Of a DNA stretch of 64,000 nt, positions 18,147 to 25,904 are shown one piece after another. Source of the DNA: Mesorhizobium sp. Root552 (GTDB lineage Bacteria; Pseudomonadota; Alphaproteobacteria; Rhizobiales; Rhizobiaceae); contig NZ_LMFV01000008.1 of the NCBI RefSeq assembly GCF_001427285.1, forward strand, positions 1 to 64,000. The letters run 5' to 3'. The translations under genes were made by a program, and so were the position numbers. The notes beneath the pieces were generated by a model that did no database searches, was not told where the DNA came from, and saw only the letters and a list, made by a program, of their open reading frames with translations. Each line of letters opens with the position of its first letter. Position 1 is the first letter of the stretch.

Positions 18147-19562
18147 TTAGGCGGGGACTTTGATGATGGCGCGCAGTCCGCCCAAGGGGCTTTCTTCGAG
18201 CGTGATGTCGCCGCCGTGACTGCGCGCGATGTCGCGCGCGATTGGTAGACCAAGACCGGTGCCACTGGCGTCGAGGTTGCGCGCTTCGTCCAATCTCACG
18301 AAAGGCTTGAAGACTTCCTCGCGCTTCTCGACAGCAATTCCAGGGCCGTCGTCATCGATCACGATGGTCAAGGATCCATGGCCATGCTTTGCCGCGATCT
18401 CGATACTCTGGGAATATCGGAAGGCATTGCCGACGATGTTCGCCATCAGGCGTGCAAAGGCGTTGGGGCGGACCTGGATGTCGGGGTTGCCGCTTAGCGA
18501 CGTGGTGAGCTTGCGTTTGCGCAGCTTGGCTTCCTCGCCCAGTTTCTGGAAATAGGCTTCGAGATCGAAATGGCCGGCATCTTCGGCGGCATCGCCGCGC
18601 GCAAATGCCAGATACCCTTCCAGCATCGACTGCATGTCGTCGATGTCTTTGCCTAGCGCTTCGATATCGGCCTTGGAGCGAGTGAGCGCCAGTTGCAGCT
18701 TGAAGCGGGTGAGGATTGTCCTGAGATCGTGACTTACGCCCGTAAGCATCGCCGTGCGCTGCTCGATCTGGCGCTCAATTCGCTCTCGCATCTGGATGAA
18801 GGCGAAGCCCGCCCTTCGCACCTCTTCGGCGCCGCGTGGACGGAAATCCGGCGGCATTGGTCTTCCCTTGCCGAAGCTTTCCGCGGCCGCTGCCAGTGCC
18901 AGGATAGGCCTGATCTGATTGCGCAAGAAAGGGATGGCAATGGTCAGGAGCACAAGGGAGGTTCCTACCATCCAGATCAGGAAGATGTGGGTGTTGGAGG
19001 CGTATGCTTGGTTGCGGCGTACGAATACGCGCAAAACCTTGTCTTCCAACTGGATGCGCACTTCCACAATGTTGGAATTTCCGACCGTGTCGATCCAGAA
19101 TGGCCGGTTGATCTGTCGCGTGATTTCCGTCGACAGAATCTGGTCCAGAATGGAGAAAAACGGCTTCGGACCGGGAGGCGGCAAGGGATCGGCCGGCAAT
19201 AGGTCGACCTTCAATTGCATCCTGTCCTGCGCGATGCGGATGATTTTGGCGTAATCGGCGTCGTTGGGATAGGTTTCGACCAGGTCGATGACGGCGGCAA
19301 TGTCACGGGTGACGGCTTGCGACAGTCGCTGCGTAACGGTCTGCCAATGCCGCTCCATGAAAACGAACGCAATGACTGATTGCAGCAGGATCATCGGGGC
19401 GATGATGATGATGAGCGAGCGGGCATAGAGCCGCTTCGGCATGTAGAGCGAGACGAGCCGCCAAAAACGCCGCCATGCGCCGCGCATGGCACCCGCAGCG
19501 CGCGAAACGCGCGCTATGATGCCGTCTGGCTCGGGGCCGCCTTGCAATTCTGTTGTCGCCAT
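18147..19562 (-). CDS. Sensor histidine kinase (CenK-like, HAMP)
   Basis: A 471-residue EnvZ-type kinase: TM1 at about 49-69, a periplasmic domain of some 120 residues, TM2 at about 195-215, HAMP, then the dimerization domain with SHDLRTILTRF carrying the phospho-accepting His, and an ATPase domain with NIVGNAFRYS, DDGPGI and GTGLGLPIA. It lies 56 bp after the response regulator gene on the same strand. From the partner and the context (MarR, RR, HK) it resembles the essential CenK-CenR pair of Caulobacter and Sinorhizobium that controls envelope integrity. That identity is an inference. Confidence 0.88.
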   Translation of the reverse strand: MATTELQGGPEPDGIIARVSRAAGAMRGAWRRFWRLVSLYMPKRLYARSLIIIIAPMILLQSVIAFVFMERHWQTVTQRLSQAVTRDIAAVIDLVETYPNDADYAKIIRIAQDRMQLKVDLLPADPLPPPGPKPFFSILDQILSTEITRQINRPFWIDTVGNSNIVEVRIQLEDKVLRVFVRRNQAYASNTHIFLIWMVGTSLVLLTIAIPFLRNQIRPILALAAAAESFGKGRPMPPDFRPRGAEEVRRAGFAFIQMRERIERQIEQRTAMLTGVSHDLRTILTRFKLQLALTRSKADIEALGKDIDDMQSMLEGYLAFARGDAAEDAGHFDLEAYFQKLGEEAKLRKRKLTTSLSGNPDIQVRPNAFARLMANIVGNAFRYSQSIEIAAKHGHGSLTIVIDDDGPGIAVEKREEVFKPFVRLDEARNLDASGTGLGLPIARDIARSHGGDITLEESPLGGLRAIIKVPA

Positions 19563-19618
19563 TCCTTACCGGCCTGCGAATATGCACAAACGGCAAGGTA
19601 TCTGCCGTTCGCCACAAT

Positions 19619-20362
19619 CTATTCCACGCTGAGCCGATACCCAATACCGCGCACGGTCTGCAGCCACACCGGATTCGATGGATCGCGCTCGATCTTGCGG
19701 CGCAACCTGTTTATCTGCACGTCGATGGTGCGCTCGCCGACGTCCGAATCGTCACCGACAAGTTCATGACGCGGAATGGTTTCGCCTGCCCGTTCGGCAA
19801 AAATTGCCAGGATCTCCTGTTCGCGATCGGTCAGCTTCAAGACCTCGCCACCCCGCTTCAATTCCCGCCTTGCTATCTGGAATGTATAGGGGCCGAACAC
19901 CAACTGCTCGACCTTTGGCGTCGATGATGGGCCGCCTCGCCGGAGAATATTGTTGATGCGCAATATCAGTTCGCGCGGGTCGAACGGCTTTGGCAGATAA
20001 TCGTCGGCACCGGCTGAAAGTCCGGTGATGCGATTGTCAGTTTCTGACAATGCCGTCAGCATCAGAATGGGAACATTCTTGTCGGCCCTCAGAGCCTTTG
20101 TCAGTTCGACGCCGCTTTCGCCCGGCATCATCACGTCCAGCACAAGGAGGTCGAAATCGAGACCGGCGAGTTTGCGTCGCGCCTCTGCGGCAGTCCCTGC
20201 CACGGTTACCCGAAAGCCGTTCTCGGTCAGATATTGCTTGAGCAGATTGCGAATGCGCGTGTCGTCATCAACGACCAGCAGGTGAGGGGCGTCATCCTCG
20301 GGAACCGTATGGTCCAGCCTTTCAGAATTTTCCATGGCTGTCTCCTGAAGCATCCGCTTCAT
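19619..20362 (-). CDS. OmpR-family response regulator (CenR/PetR/OtpR-like)
   Basis: A 247-residue two-domain regulator. The receiver domain begins HLLVVDDDTRIRNLL (acidic pocket) with the phospho-acceptor Asp in LLVLDVMMPGESG, then TAL and the conserved Lys in DYLPKPF. The C-terminal winged helix ends RTIDVQINRLRRKIERDP and VRGIGYRL. Its ATG overlaps the stop of the upstream MarR gene (ATGA), so the two are coupled. The receiver sequence is of the PetR/CenR type; in Brucella the orthologue (OtpR) affects envelope and stress tolerance. Confidence 0.92.
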   Translation of the reverse strand: MKRMLQETAMENSERLDHTVPEDDAPHLLVVDDDTRIRNLLKQYLTENGFRVTVAGTAAEARRKLAGLDFDLLVLDVMMPGESGVELTKALRADKNVPILMLTALSETDNRITGLSAGADDYLPKPFDPRELILRINNILRRGGPSSTPKVEQLVFGPYTFQIARRELKRGGEVLKLTDREQEILAIFAERAGETIPRHELVGDDSDVGERTIDVQINRLRRKIERDPSNPVWLQTVRGIGYRLSVE

Positions 20363-20871
20363 TCATGATTCCTTGGTGGAGCATCAATTTGCGCCCTCAG
20401 TTCCGGATTGACCATAGCATTCAGGAAACCCTCCACGAGTGCCCGACCTTCGGCTCCGACATCTTGCAGTGCAGTATGGATGCGGCGTGACTGTGGCCTT
20501 GCCAACGCCAAAGCGAGCGCGCGCCCCTTTGCTGTGGGATAAAGCTCACGTTGGCGGCGGTCGCGGGGGCCCTGCAGCTGCACGATGTGATCGGTATCGA
20601 TCAATTGCTTGAGTACCCGTGCCAATGATTGCTTGGTTATCTTCAAGACTTCGAGAAGTTCGGCAACTGTCAAACCGGGACGACGGTTGACGAAATGCAG
20701 CACCCGGTGGTGAGCGCGGCCGAAGCCATAGTCGGCGAGCATCTCGTCCGGATCGGAGGTGAAATCCCGGTAGGCGAAAAAGAAGAGTTCGATGAGAGTA
20801 AAGTCGATCCCATCCTCGTTGGCTACCGCCGTTCTTATCGGCAATTCTGGCACGCGTTTCCTGTCCGGCAT
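20359..20871 (-). CDS. MarR-family transcriptional regulator
   Basis: A 170-residue winged-helix protein. The recognition region reads GLTVAELLEVLKITKQSLARVLKQL and the wing DRRQRELYPTAKGRALA, both typical of MarR. The ATG at 20871 has AGGAAA upstream; a TTG at 20890 is less likely. It heads an operon with the response regulator and kinase. A perfect 12-base inverted repeat (20891-20921) lies directly before it, a probable autoregulatory operator. The ligand is unknown. Confidence 0.9.
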   Translation of the reverse strand: MPDRKRVPELPIRTAVANEDGIDFTLIELFFFAYRDFTSDPDEMLADYGFGRAHHRVLHFVNRRPGLTVAELLEVLKITKQSLARVLKQLIDTDHIVQLQGPRDRRQRELYPTAKGRALALALARPQSRRIHTALQDVGAEGRALVEGFLNAMVNPELRAQIDAPPRNHE

Positions 20872-20890
20872 GGTTTTCCTATAGCGGCGC

Positions 20891-20921
20891 AAAAATATGT
20901 CAGTACTATTGACATATTTTT
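20891..20921. promoter_or_regulatory. Perfect inverted repeat, likely MarR operator
   Basis: Arms aaaaatatgtca (20891-20902) and tgacatattttt (20910-20921) are exact reverse complements separated by seven bases. The repeat sits 20-50 bp before the MarR start and in the divergent gap to ilvE. MarR dimers bind such short palindromes, so self-repression is the simplest reading; a further TTGAC-like hexamer follows at about 20937. Confidence 0.7.
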
Positions 20922-21119
20922 ATTGGGATGGTAATTTTTGACAAGCTTTAGGGCCGATTGCGACCGAAAAGGCAAGACTGGGACCGAATTCCGGAACTTC
21001 CTGAGTTTGCCAGAGCCACAATATGGCCTACGCTTTAAGGAAAGCGGCTGCCTTTTTGGCGACCGGCTCGATATGCAACGCTCAGCTTTATGCGGATTTG
21101 GTGTCCGCGGGAGGTAATA

Positions 21120-22013
21120 ATGGCATCCGTTCCCTTTGATCAGCTTGAGGGCTTTATCTGGATGAATGGTGAGTTCGTCAAATGGGGGGACGCCAAGGTC
21201 CACGTGCTGACACACGGTCTCCATTACGCAAGCGCGGTGTTCGAGGGTGAGCGTGCGTATGGCGGTGAGATATTCAAGCTTACCGAGCACAATGAGCGCT
21301 TGCATGAATCGGCTCGCATCCTCGGCTTCAAGATACCCTATTCGGTTTCCGAAATTGACGATGCCTGCATTGCTCTCCTGAAGAAGCAGGGTTTCAAGGA
21401 TGCTTATGTCCGGCCGATTGCCTGGCGGGGTAGTGAGCAGATGGGCGTTTCGGCACAGAACAGCCGTATCAACTGCGCCATCGCCATTTGGCAATGGCCA
21501 AGCTATTTCGACCCGGCGCAGAAGCTGAAGGGGATCAGGCTTGATATGGCGGAGTACCGTCGTCCCGATCCGCGCACCGCGCCTTCGAAATCGAAGGCGG
21601 CGGGCCTATATATGATCTGCACGATCTCCAAGCATGCGGCTGAAGCCAAGGGCTATGCCGACGCAATGATGCTGGATTGGCGCGGTCAGGTGGCTGAGGC
21701 AACCGGTGCCAATATCTTCTTCGTAAAGGACGGCAAGATTCATACGCCGAAGCCCGATTGCTTCCTTGATGGTATTACACGCCGCACAGTCATCGGCCTG
21801 GCCCGCGATCGCGGGTTGGAGGTCATCGAGCGTGCAATACTTCCGGAAGAACTGGAGGGTTTCGAGCAGTGCTTCCTGACTGGAACGGCGGCTGAAGTGA
21901 CGCCGGTTTCAGAGATCGGTCCATACCGTTTCGAGGTTGGCGAAATCGCCAAAACCCTGATGCATGACTACGCTGCTGCTGTTCAGCCCAAGCACGCTAT
22001 CGCGGCAGAATAA
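21120..22013 (+). CDS. ilvE: Branched-chain amino acid aminotransferase
   Basis: A 297-residue fold-type IV PLP enzyme that makes Val, Leu and Ile from their 2-oxo acids with glutamate. Evidence: HVLTHGLHYASAVFEG near the N-terminus, SKAAGLYMICTISKHAA around the active site, the EATGANIFFV strand, and the FLTGTAAEVTPV segment contacting the cofactor phosphate. The PLP Lys lies in the 195-210 equivalents of the fold (around TISKHAA/AKG). The start at 21120 follows a strong ggaggtaata; a terminator hairpin follows the stop. Confidence 0.93.
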   Translation: MASVPFDQLEGFIWMNGEFVKWGDAKVHVLTHGLHYASAVFEGERAYGGEIFKLTEHNERLHESARILGFKIPYSVSEIDDACIALLKKQGFKDAYVRPIAWRGSEQMGVSAQNSRINCAIAIWQWPSYFDPAQKLKGIRLDMAEYRRPDPRTAPSKSKAAGLYMICTISKHAAEAKGYADAMMLDWRGQVAEATGANIFFVKDGKIHTPKPDCFLDGITRRTVIGLARDRGLEVIERAILPEELEGFEQCFLTGTAAEVTPVSEIGPYRFEVGEIAKTLMHDYAAAVQPKHAIAAE

Positions 22014-22035
22014 CGCTCTTTATCAGCAAGTTGCG

Positions 22036-22066
22036 AAGGGGGTGGCATCAGGCCGCCCCTTTTTGT
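22036..22066 (+). terminator. Intrinsic terminator after ilvE
   Basis: An aaggggg-tggc / gccgcccctt hairpin with one mismatch is followed by a run of T. It lies 23 bp after the ilvE stop. Confidence 0.8.
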
Positions 22067-22157
22067 TTGTGTTCCCGGATTTGACTTTCGTTCAATTCGG
22101 CGTCTCATGATGCAATCGGCTCAGGCGAGTCGGTCTTACACTTGGAGGGATGTCAGT

Positions 22158-22469
22158 ATGGAAACGCTTCTTCCGATTATTGTTCAGGTGATTACGGGTA
22201 TTATTGGTGGCCAGGCGGTAGGCGCTGCGGTCAAACAAGCCGCGATGAGCCAGCTTCCCAAGATTCTCAGCGGCGCAATTGGCGGTGTTGGCGGTGCGGC
22301 GATCCTGGGAAGTCTGCTTGGAGGTGGTGCGATTGACCCTGCGGCAGCCACGGCGGCGGCTGGCGGAATTGGCGACGCACTCAATCTTAACAATATCGTT
22401 GGCGGTGCCGGCGGTGGTGCCATTCTGACTGCAATCGTAGGCGCTGTCATGAATGCTATGAAAAAGTAA
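22158..22469 (+). CDS. Small Gly/Ala-rich membrane-associated protein, unknown function
   Basis: A 103-residue protein made almost wholly of Gly, Ala, Ile and Leu, with repeated glycine-zipper patterns (VITGIIGGQAVGAAV, AIGGVGGAAILGSLLGGG, GGAGGGAILTAIVGAV) and a basic end AMKK. It has no clear signal peptide. A ggaggg ribosome site lies eight bases before the ATG at 22158, and a perfect terminator follows, so it is probably a real single-gene transcription unit. I do not recognise a function; insertion into or coating of the inner membrane is plausible. Confidence 0.75.
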   Translation: METLLPIIVQVITGIIGGQAVGAAVKQAAMSQLPKILSGAIGGVGGAAILGSLLGGGAIDPAAATAAAGGIGDALNLNNIVGGAGGGAILTAIVGAVMNAMKK

Positions 22470-22493
22470 GACCGGCTTCGGTTTCCATCCAGA

Positions 22494-22517
22494 GGGCGGC
22501 CTTGGCCGCCCTTTTTT
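22494..22517 (+). terminator. Intrinsic terminator
   Basis: Perfect gggcggcc-tt-ggccgccc stem followed by six T, directly after the small Gly/Ala-rich gene. Confidence 0.92.
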
Positions 22518-22592
22518 GTTTTGGCTCGGATTGTGTTGTGGACGATTACCCACGATCAACCTACATCAACGGCCACAAAGCAAGGAGCCAAC

Positions 22593-23237
22593 ATGGGTCA
22601 ACTCAACGCTGGTATCGTTCCGGTTACGCCGTTTCAGCAGAATTGCACCATCCTTTTTGACCAGGATGAAAAGACCGGCGTCGTTGTCGATCCGGGCGGC
22701 GATGTTGACCGTATCCTGGCAACGCTAAAAGACAATTCCATTGCGGCCACTGCTATCTGGATTACGCATGGTCACATCGATCATGCCGGTGGCGCCATGG
22801 ATTTGAAAGAAGCACTGGGCGTCGACATCATCGGACCGCATAAGGATGACCGGTCGCTGCTTGCCAACCTTGAAAATCAAGCCAAGCGATTTGGCATCGC
22901 AGATGCCGTGCGAAACTGCACCCCTGACCGGTTTCTAACGGAGGGCGAGACGGTTTCTTTCGGCGAGCATCTGTTCGAGATCCTGCATTGTCCGGGCCAT
23001 GCGCCCGGTCACGTTGTGTTCTACAATCGCGCCGCCAATTTCGCTCATGTCGGCGACGTGTTGTTTCGAGGGTCGATTGGTCGAACCGATCTCCCTGGCG
23101 GCGACCATGCCGCATTGATACGCTCGATCAAGGAAAAGCTATTGCCGCTTGGTGACGACATCGGGTTTCTGTGTGGCCACGGCCCCGGTGGACGCTTCGG
23201 CGAAGAGCGTCGGACCAATCCGTTTCTCATTGATTGA
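22593..23237 (+). CDS. MBL-fold metallo-hydrolase (glyoxalase II-like)
   Basis: A 214-residue metallo-beta-lactamase-fold enzyme. The metal motif is THGHIDHAGG (HxHxDH), followed by HCPGHAPGH and GDVLFRGSIGR, with a final His in LCGHGPGG. This matches the YcbL/GloB-like group of thioester hydrolases. At this length it lacks the extra C-terminal helical domain of classical glyoxalase II, so the glutathione thioester role is not certain. The ATG at 22593 is preceded by caaggagcc. Confidence 0.9.
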   Translation: MGQLNAGIVPVTPFQQNCTILFDQDEKTGVVVDPGGDVDRILATLKDNSIAATAIWITHGHIDHAGGAMDLKEALGVDIIGPHKDDRSLLANLENQAKRFGIADAVRNCTPDRFLTEGETVSFGEHLFEILHCPGHAPGHVVFYNRAANFAHVGDVLFRGSIGRTDLPGGDHAALIRSIKEKLLPLGDDIGFLCGHGPGGRFGEERRTNPFLID

Positions 23238-23245
23238 AGACACAA

Positions 23246-23271
23246 AAAGCGCCGCTTGAAGCGGCGCTTTT
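23246..23271. terminator. Bidirectional intrinsic terminator
   Basis: Stem aaagcgccgc-ttgaa-gcggcgcttt with A and T flanks sits between the convergent metallo-hydrolase and BA14K genes and can serve both. Confidence 0.88.
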
Positions 23272-23291
23272 CTCGATAAATTCGACTGTTG

Positions 23292-23699
23292 TCAGTTCGC
23301 CTGGCAGAAGTGACGCAGGCCGTCATACCCGACAAAAGTGCCAGTGCGGGGATTGAAGCTGCGATAGCGGTCCGAGCAGTACTGATACCACTCAGGGCTC
23401 CATGGCTCGTACGCGCCGCCGTAGTCGTAGTCGGCGCGATAGTAGCGGCGAACCGGGGCAGGACGCGGCTCACGGATAACGTAGGTGGGTTCCGGCTCGT
23501 AGTAGCGCGGCTGCGAAGCAAGTGCTCCGCCGATCAGCGCACCGGCAGCCAGGCCGATGACGCCGGCTGCAAGCGCATCATCGTTGTGGCGATGATGACG
23601 ACGCCAGCGCCAGTCGTCGGCATGGGCAGCGGGAAGCATAGCCAAGGTCGTCGCGCCAACGGCGAAGGACAAAACGGATGCTTTGAGAATTCTGTTCAT
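23292..23699 (-). CDS. BA14K family protein
   Basis: A 135-residue secreted protein. Signal peptide: MNRILKASVLSFAVGATTLA with a cleavage after AHA. Then come a His/Arg-rich stretch (WRWRRHHRHN), a glycine-rich hydrophobic segment (VIGLAAGALIGGALA) and the C-terminal BA14K motif with WCSxRYRSFNPxTGTFxGYDGxRxxC pattern (here beginning YCSDRYRSF). Brucella BA14K is immunoreactive with lectin-like activity; elsewhere the role is unknown. Direct repeats upstream may be a regulator site. Confidence 0.92.
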   Translation of the reverse strand: MNRILKASVLSFAVGATTLAMLPAAHADDWRWRRHHRHNDDALAAGVIGLAAGALIGGALASQPRYYEPEPTYVIREPRPAPVRRYYRADYDYGGAYEPWSPEWYQYCSDRYRSFNPRTGTFVGYDGLRHFCQAN

Positions 23700-23772
23700 G
23701 ACGATCTCCTTGTTGCCGGCCTGCCGTTGCAGGTGGCGCAGCCCGGTGTTGCCCGAACCAATAGATGACCGT

Positions 23773-23792
23773 GGCTGAACGGCGGCTGAACG
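23773..23792. promoter_or_regulatory. Direct repeat ggctgaacg x2, one helical turn apart
   Basis: ggctgaacg occurs at 23773-23781 and 23784-23792, offset by 11 bp, in the 146-bp gap upstream of BA14K; cgaacttagttcg (23791-23803) follows. Direct repeats phased by one turn are the usual target layout of OmpR-family regulators. Confidence 0.45.
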
Positions 23793-23845
23793 AACTTAGT
23801 TCGCGCGATTAACGCAGCCGCATCCCAAATGTTCCCTCGCGGCGC

Positions 23846-24058
23846 TTAGCCGACGGTGAGGTTGACCGCTTTCGGACCCTTGCCGCGCTTGTCCGGCTCG
23901 GTCTCGAACGTCACTTTCTGTCCATCCTCAAGGCCTGGCAGGCCCGATGCTTGCACTGCGGAAATATGCACGAAGACGTCCTTCGCTCCATCATCCGGCG
24001 TGATGAAGCCGAAGCCTTTGGCATGATTGAAGAATTTTACTGTGCCGGTCTGCGGCAT
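23846..24058 (-). CDS. Cold-shock protein, CspA family
   Basis: A 70-residue single cold-shock domain with both RNA-binding motifs, KGFGFITP (RNP1) and VFVHISAV (RNP2). It binds single-stranded nucleic acid and acts as an RNA chaperone. It is a close paralogue of the cold-shock gene at 24277-24489 on the same strand. A 22-base element shared with that gene lies 40-60 bp upstream. Confidence 0.95.
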   Translation of the reverse strand: MPQTGTVKFFNHAKGFGFITPDDGAKDVFVHISAVQASGLPGLEDGQKVTFETEPDKRGKGPKAVNLTVG

Positions 24059-24097
24059 GGGAAACTCCCTTATGATCCCATAGTCTGCTTTCGGGCT

Positions 24098-24119
24098 GGC
24101 AATGCCCGAACGGCAATTT
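24098..24119. promoter_or_regulatory. Element shared by both cold-shock gene leaders (copy 1)
   Basis: The string ggc-aatgcccgaacggc-aattt here recurs as ggcaaatgcccgaacggcgaattt at 24674-24697 upstream of the second cold-shock gene. Both copies lie on the 5' side of a csp start, so a shared promoter or 5' leader element is likely. Confidence 0.55.
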
Positions 24120-24210
24120 GTCGTTTATTTTGAGTTGATGGGCAACAAAAAACTTTTTTTGCTAGCTACTATTCAAAAGTCGACGCTATCCGCCGCGCCG
24201 CTTAAATAGA

Positions 24211-24244
24211 AGAAGGGCGCAGCCCGCACGGCCCGCGCCCTTCT
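24211..24244 (-). terminator. Hairpin terminator after second cold-shock gene
   Basis: Exact 10-base arms agaagggcgc (24211-24220) and gcgcccttct (24235-24244), with a T-rich tract reading leftwards (ttctattt), lie about 30 bp past the stop of the 24277-24489 gene. Confidence 0.75.
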
Positions 24245-24276
24245 CGAAACTTTTTAAGCCGGTAAGGAGCCGGGAC

Positions 24277-24489
24277 TTACGCCGCGCGCAGGTTGACCGC
24301 CTTCGGGCCCTTGCCCATGCGGTCGGGCTCGACGTCGAAGGTGACCTTCTGGCCATCGACGAGGGTGCGCAGGCCGGAGGCCTCGATCGCGGAGATATGG
24401 ACGAACACGTCCTTGGCGCCGCCCTCAGGCGTGATGAAGCCGAAGCCTTTGGTGGTATTGAAGAACTTTACGGTACCGGTCTGGGACAT
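24277..24489 (-). CDS. Cold-shock protein, CspA family
   Basis: A 70-residue cold-shock domain protein with KGFGFITP and VFVHISAI, nearly identical in plan to the neighbour at 23846-24058. Duplicate csp genes with different leaders often answer to different temperatures or growth phases. The leader here appears long: the conserved element lies about 185-210 bp before the start, so the 5' UTR could fold as a thermosensor. This is an inference. Confidence 0.95.
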   Translation of the reverse strand: MSQTGTVKFFNTTKGFGFITPEGGAKDVFVHISAIEASGLRTLVDGQKVTFDVEPDRMGKGPKAVNLRAA

Positions 24490-24944
24490 TGGGGGGAAAC
24501 TCCTTCACCCGATCAGTTTTTTGGTCCTGCCCGCCGCCTGGGTCGGATGCAAGTCCGGTGGTTGCTTCGGCGGTTATGCATTCGCGCACAATAGAACCCC
24601 CCGCCAAAAAACGGGGCTGTCAGAGATTTACGATATCGGGGATAGGGTCGTGCAAACGTTCCATTCTCCGGGTGGCAAATGCCCGAACGGCGAATTTATT
24701 GCACGGAATTGTGTTTGTTACAATACACTCACTCGCAGGTTGCGTCATCAGCAGCAAGCCCTACGTTGGTAGGGGACTACGCCGCAAGCGGGGCGGCGTC
24801 ATCGGCCAAAACCGGCCAAGGATAGGCACAGATGCCACCCCAGCGATTATCCGCCCCGTCCGGGTTGTATTTTTCCGCCGATTTGCGACGATCATGGGGC
24901 GGTGCTGCCCCCAGCCGCGCACATATTTTTGATGGAGATATGTC
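24490..24944. promoter_or_regulatory. Long intergenic leader region between csp and Kazal genes
   Basis: No gene is supported in these 455 bp. It holds the second copy of the csp leader element (24674-24697) and the promoter of the divergent Kazal lipoprotein gene, whose ribosome site (gatggagatatgtc) ends the region. Open frames here are unlike any protein I know. Confidence 0.5.
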
Positions 24945-25385
24945 ATGCGGCTTCAAGGCATTTTCCTTTCCGGTGCGGCGGTCCTGCTTTTTTCCGGCAT
25001 CCTTGCCGCCTGTACCGTGGTGGTTGACGAAAGCCCCGGCTACAGGCCGCCACCGCCGCCGCGTCCCGGCCCGCAATTCTGCACGCGCGAATACGCGCCG
25101 GTGTGCGGACGGCAAGGCCCGCGCATGAAGACGTTCCCCAATTCCTGCGAGGCCGACCGCGCCGGCTACCGCATTGCCTATGGCGGCCAGTGCCAAGGCG
25201 GAGGCGGCGGCTGGAACCCGCAGCCACCACCGCGGCCCGAACCGCCGCAGCGCCCGCCGCAAGCCTGCACGATGGAGTACAGGCCGGTTTGCGCGACGCG
25301 CCGGGGACAGGTGCGCACCTTCTCCAACGCGTGCTCGGCGCGCGCCGAAGACTGGCGCATCGTCGATACTGAAGGCCCCTGCTAG
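24945..25385 (+). CDS. Lipoprotein with two Kazal-type protease-inhibitor domains
   Basis: A 146-residue secreted lipoprotein: signal peptide with lipobox LAAC, a proline-rich spacer (YRPPPPPRPGP), a first Kazal-like module (CTREYAPVCG...FPNSCEA...GGQC), a second proline/glycine linker, and a second module (CTMEYRPVCA...FSNACSA...GPC). The Cys spacing and the PVC and NxC landmarks fit Kazal inhibitors of serine proteases. It is probably anchored in the envelope facing periplasm or outside. Which protease it inhibits, self or host, is unknown. Confidence 0.85.
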   Translation: MRLQGIFLSGAAVLLFSGILAACTVVVDESPGYRPPPPPRPGPQFCTREYAPVCGRQGPRMKTFPNSCEADRAGYRIAYGGQCQGGGGGWNPQPPPRPEPPQRPPQACTMEYRPVCATRRGQVRTFSNACSARAEDWRIVDTEGPC

Positions 25386-25451
25386 GCCCGACGCGTCCTG
25401 CCCGCCTGATTTCGTGCATGCCTCCCGAAACCGGTTTCGACGTTCGGGAGG

Positions 25452-25904
25452 CTATCGGCCAGACTTGCGGCCGGCGGATTTGCGGCCCGGCCTGCCCTTG
25501 TCCCGTTTCGGAGCGGGGGCGGGTTCGAAGCCGGATTCGGCAAGAAGGCCGCAGACATAGGCGTGGGAAGCGGCGCGGCGCTCCTGCTCGGCAAAGGCGG
25601 CCAGTTCGATGCCGGCGGCGATGAGGAAGAAGCGTTCGACGAGTTCGCCGCTCCAGCGCGCGGCGCATTCGGGCGCGCAGACGTCGAGCGCGCGGCAGGA
25701 CCGGTTGCGGCGGCAGGCGCGGTTTTCACAAGCGTGGTGAAAGCCGGCGGCGGTGGCAAGCAGCCGCCGCGCCACCAGCACCTCGGGCCGCGGCTGGTGG
25801 CGCGGCGCAAACAGTTCGGCAAGGGCCGTGGCCGCCTGCGGCACGCACGCGCCGACCAGCTCGATCTGATGATGCAGAAAAGAGATTTCTTCGTACGGGT
25901 CCAT
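25452..25904 (-). CDS. Conserved hypothetical Cys-rich protein
   Basis: About 150 residues, start at 25904 after a good aaagga site. The middle holds a cysteine cluster, CENRACRRNRSCRALDVC followed by PEC, which could bind a metal. Helical stretches lie on both sides. The end is a basic, Lys/Arg/Pro-rich tail (APAPKRDKGRPGRKSAGRK) that may bind nucleic acid. I do not recognise the family. The overlapping frame on the same strand (to 25822) lacks these traits. Confidence 0.6.
   Translation of the reverse strand: MDPYEEISFLHHQIELVGACVPQAATALAELFAPRHQPRPEVLVARRLLATAAGFHHACENRACRRNRSCRALDVCAPECAARWSGELVERFFLIAAGIELAAFAEQERRAASHAYVCGLLAESGFEPAPAPKRDKGRPGRKSAGRKSGR

Noticed and set aside
20835..21494. 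219-codon minus-strand frame over ilvE
   Set aside because: It is a shadow of ilvE and of the marR upstream region with no ribosome site.
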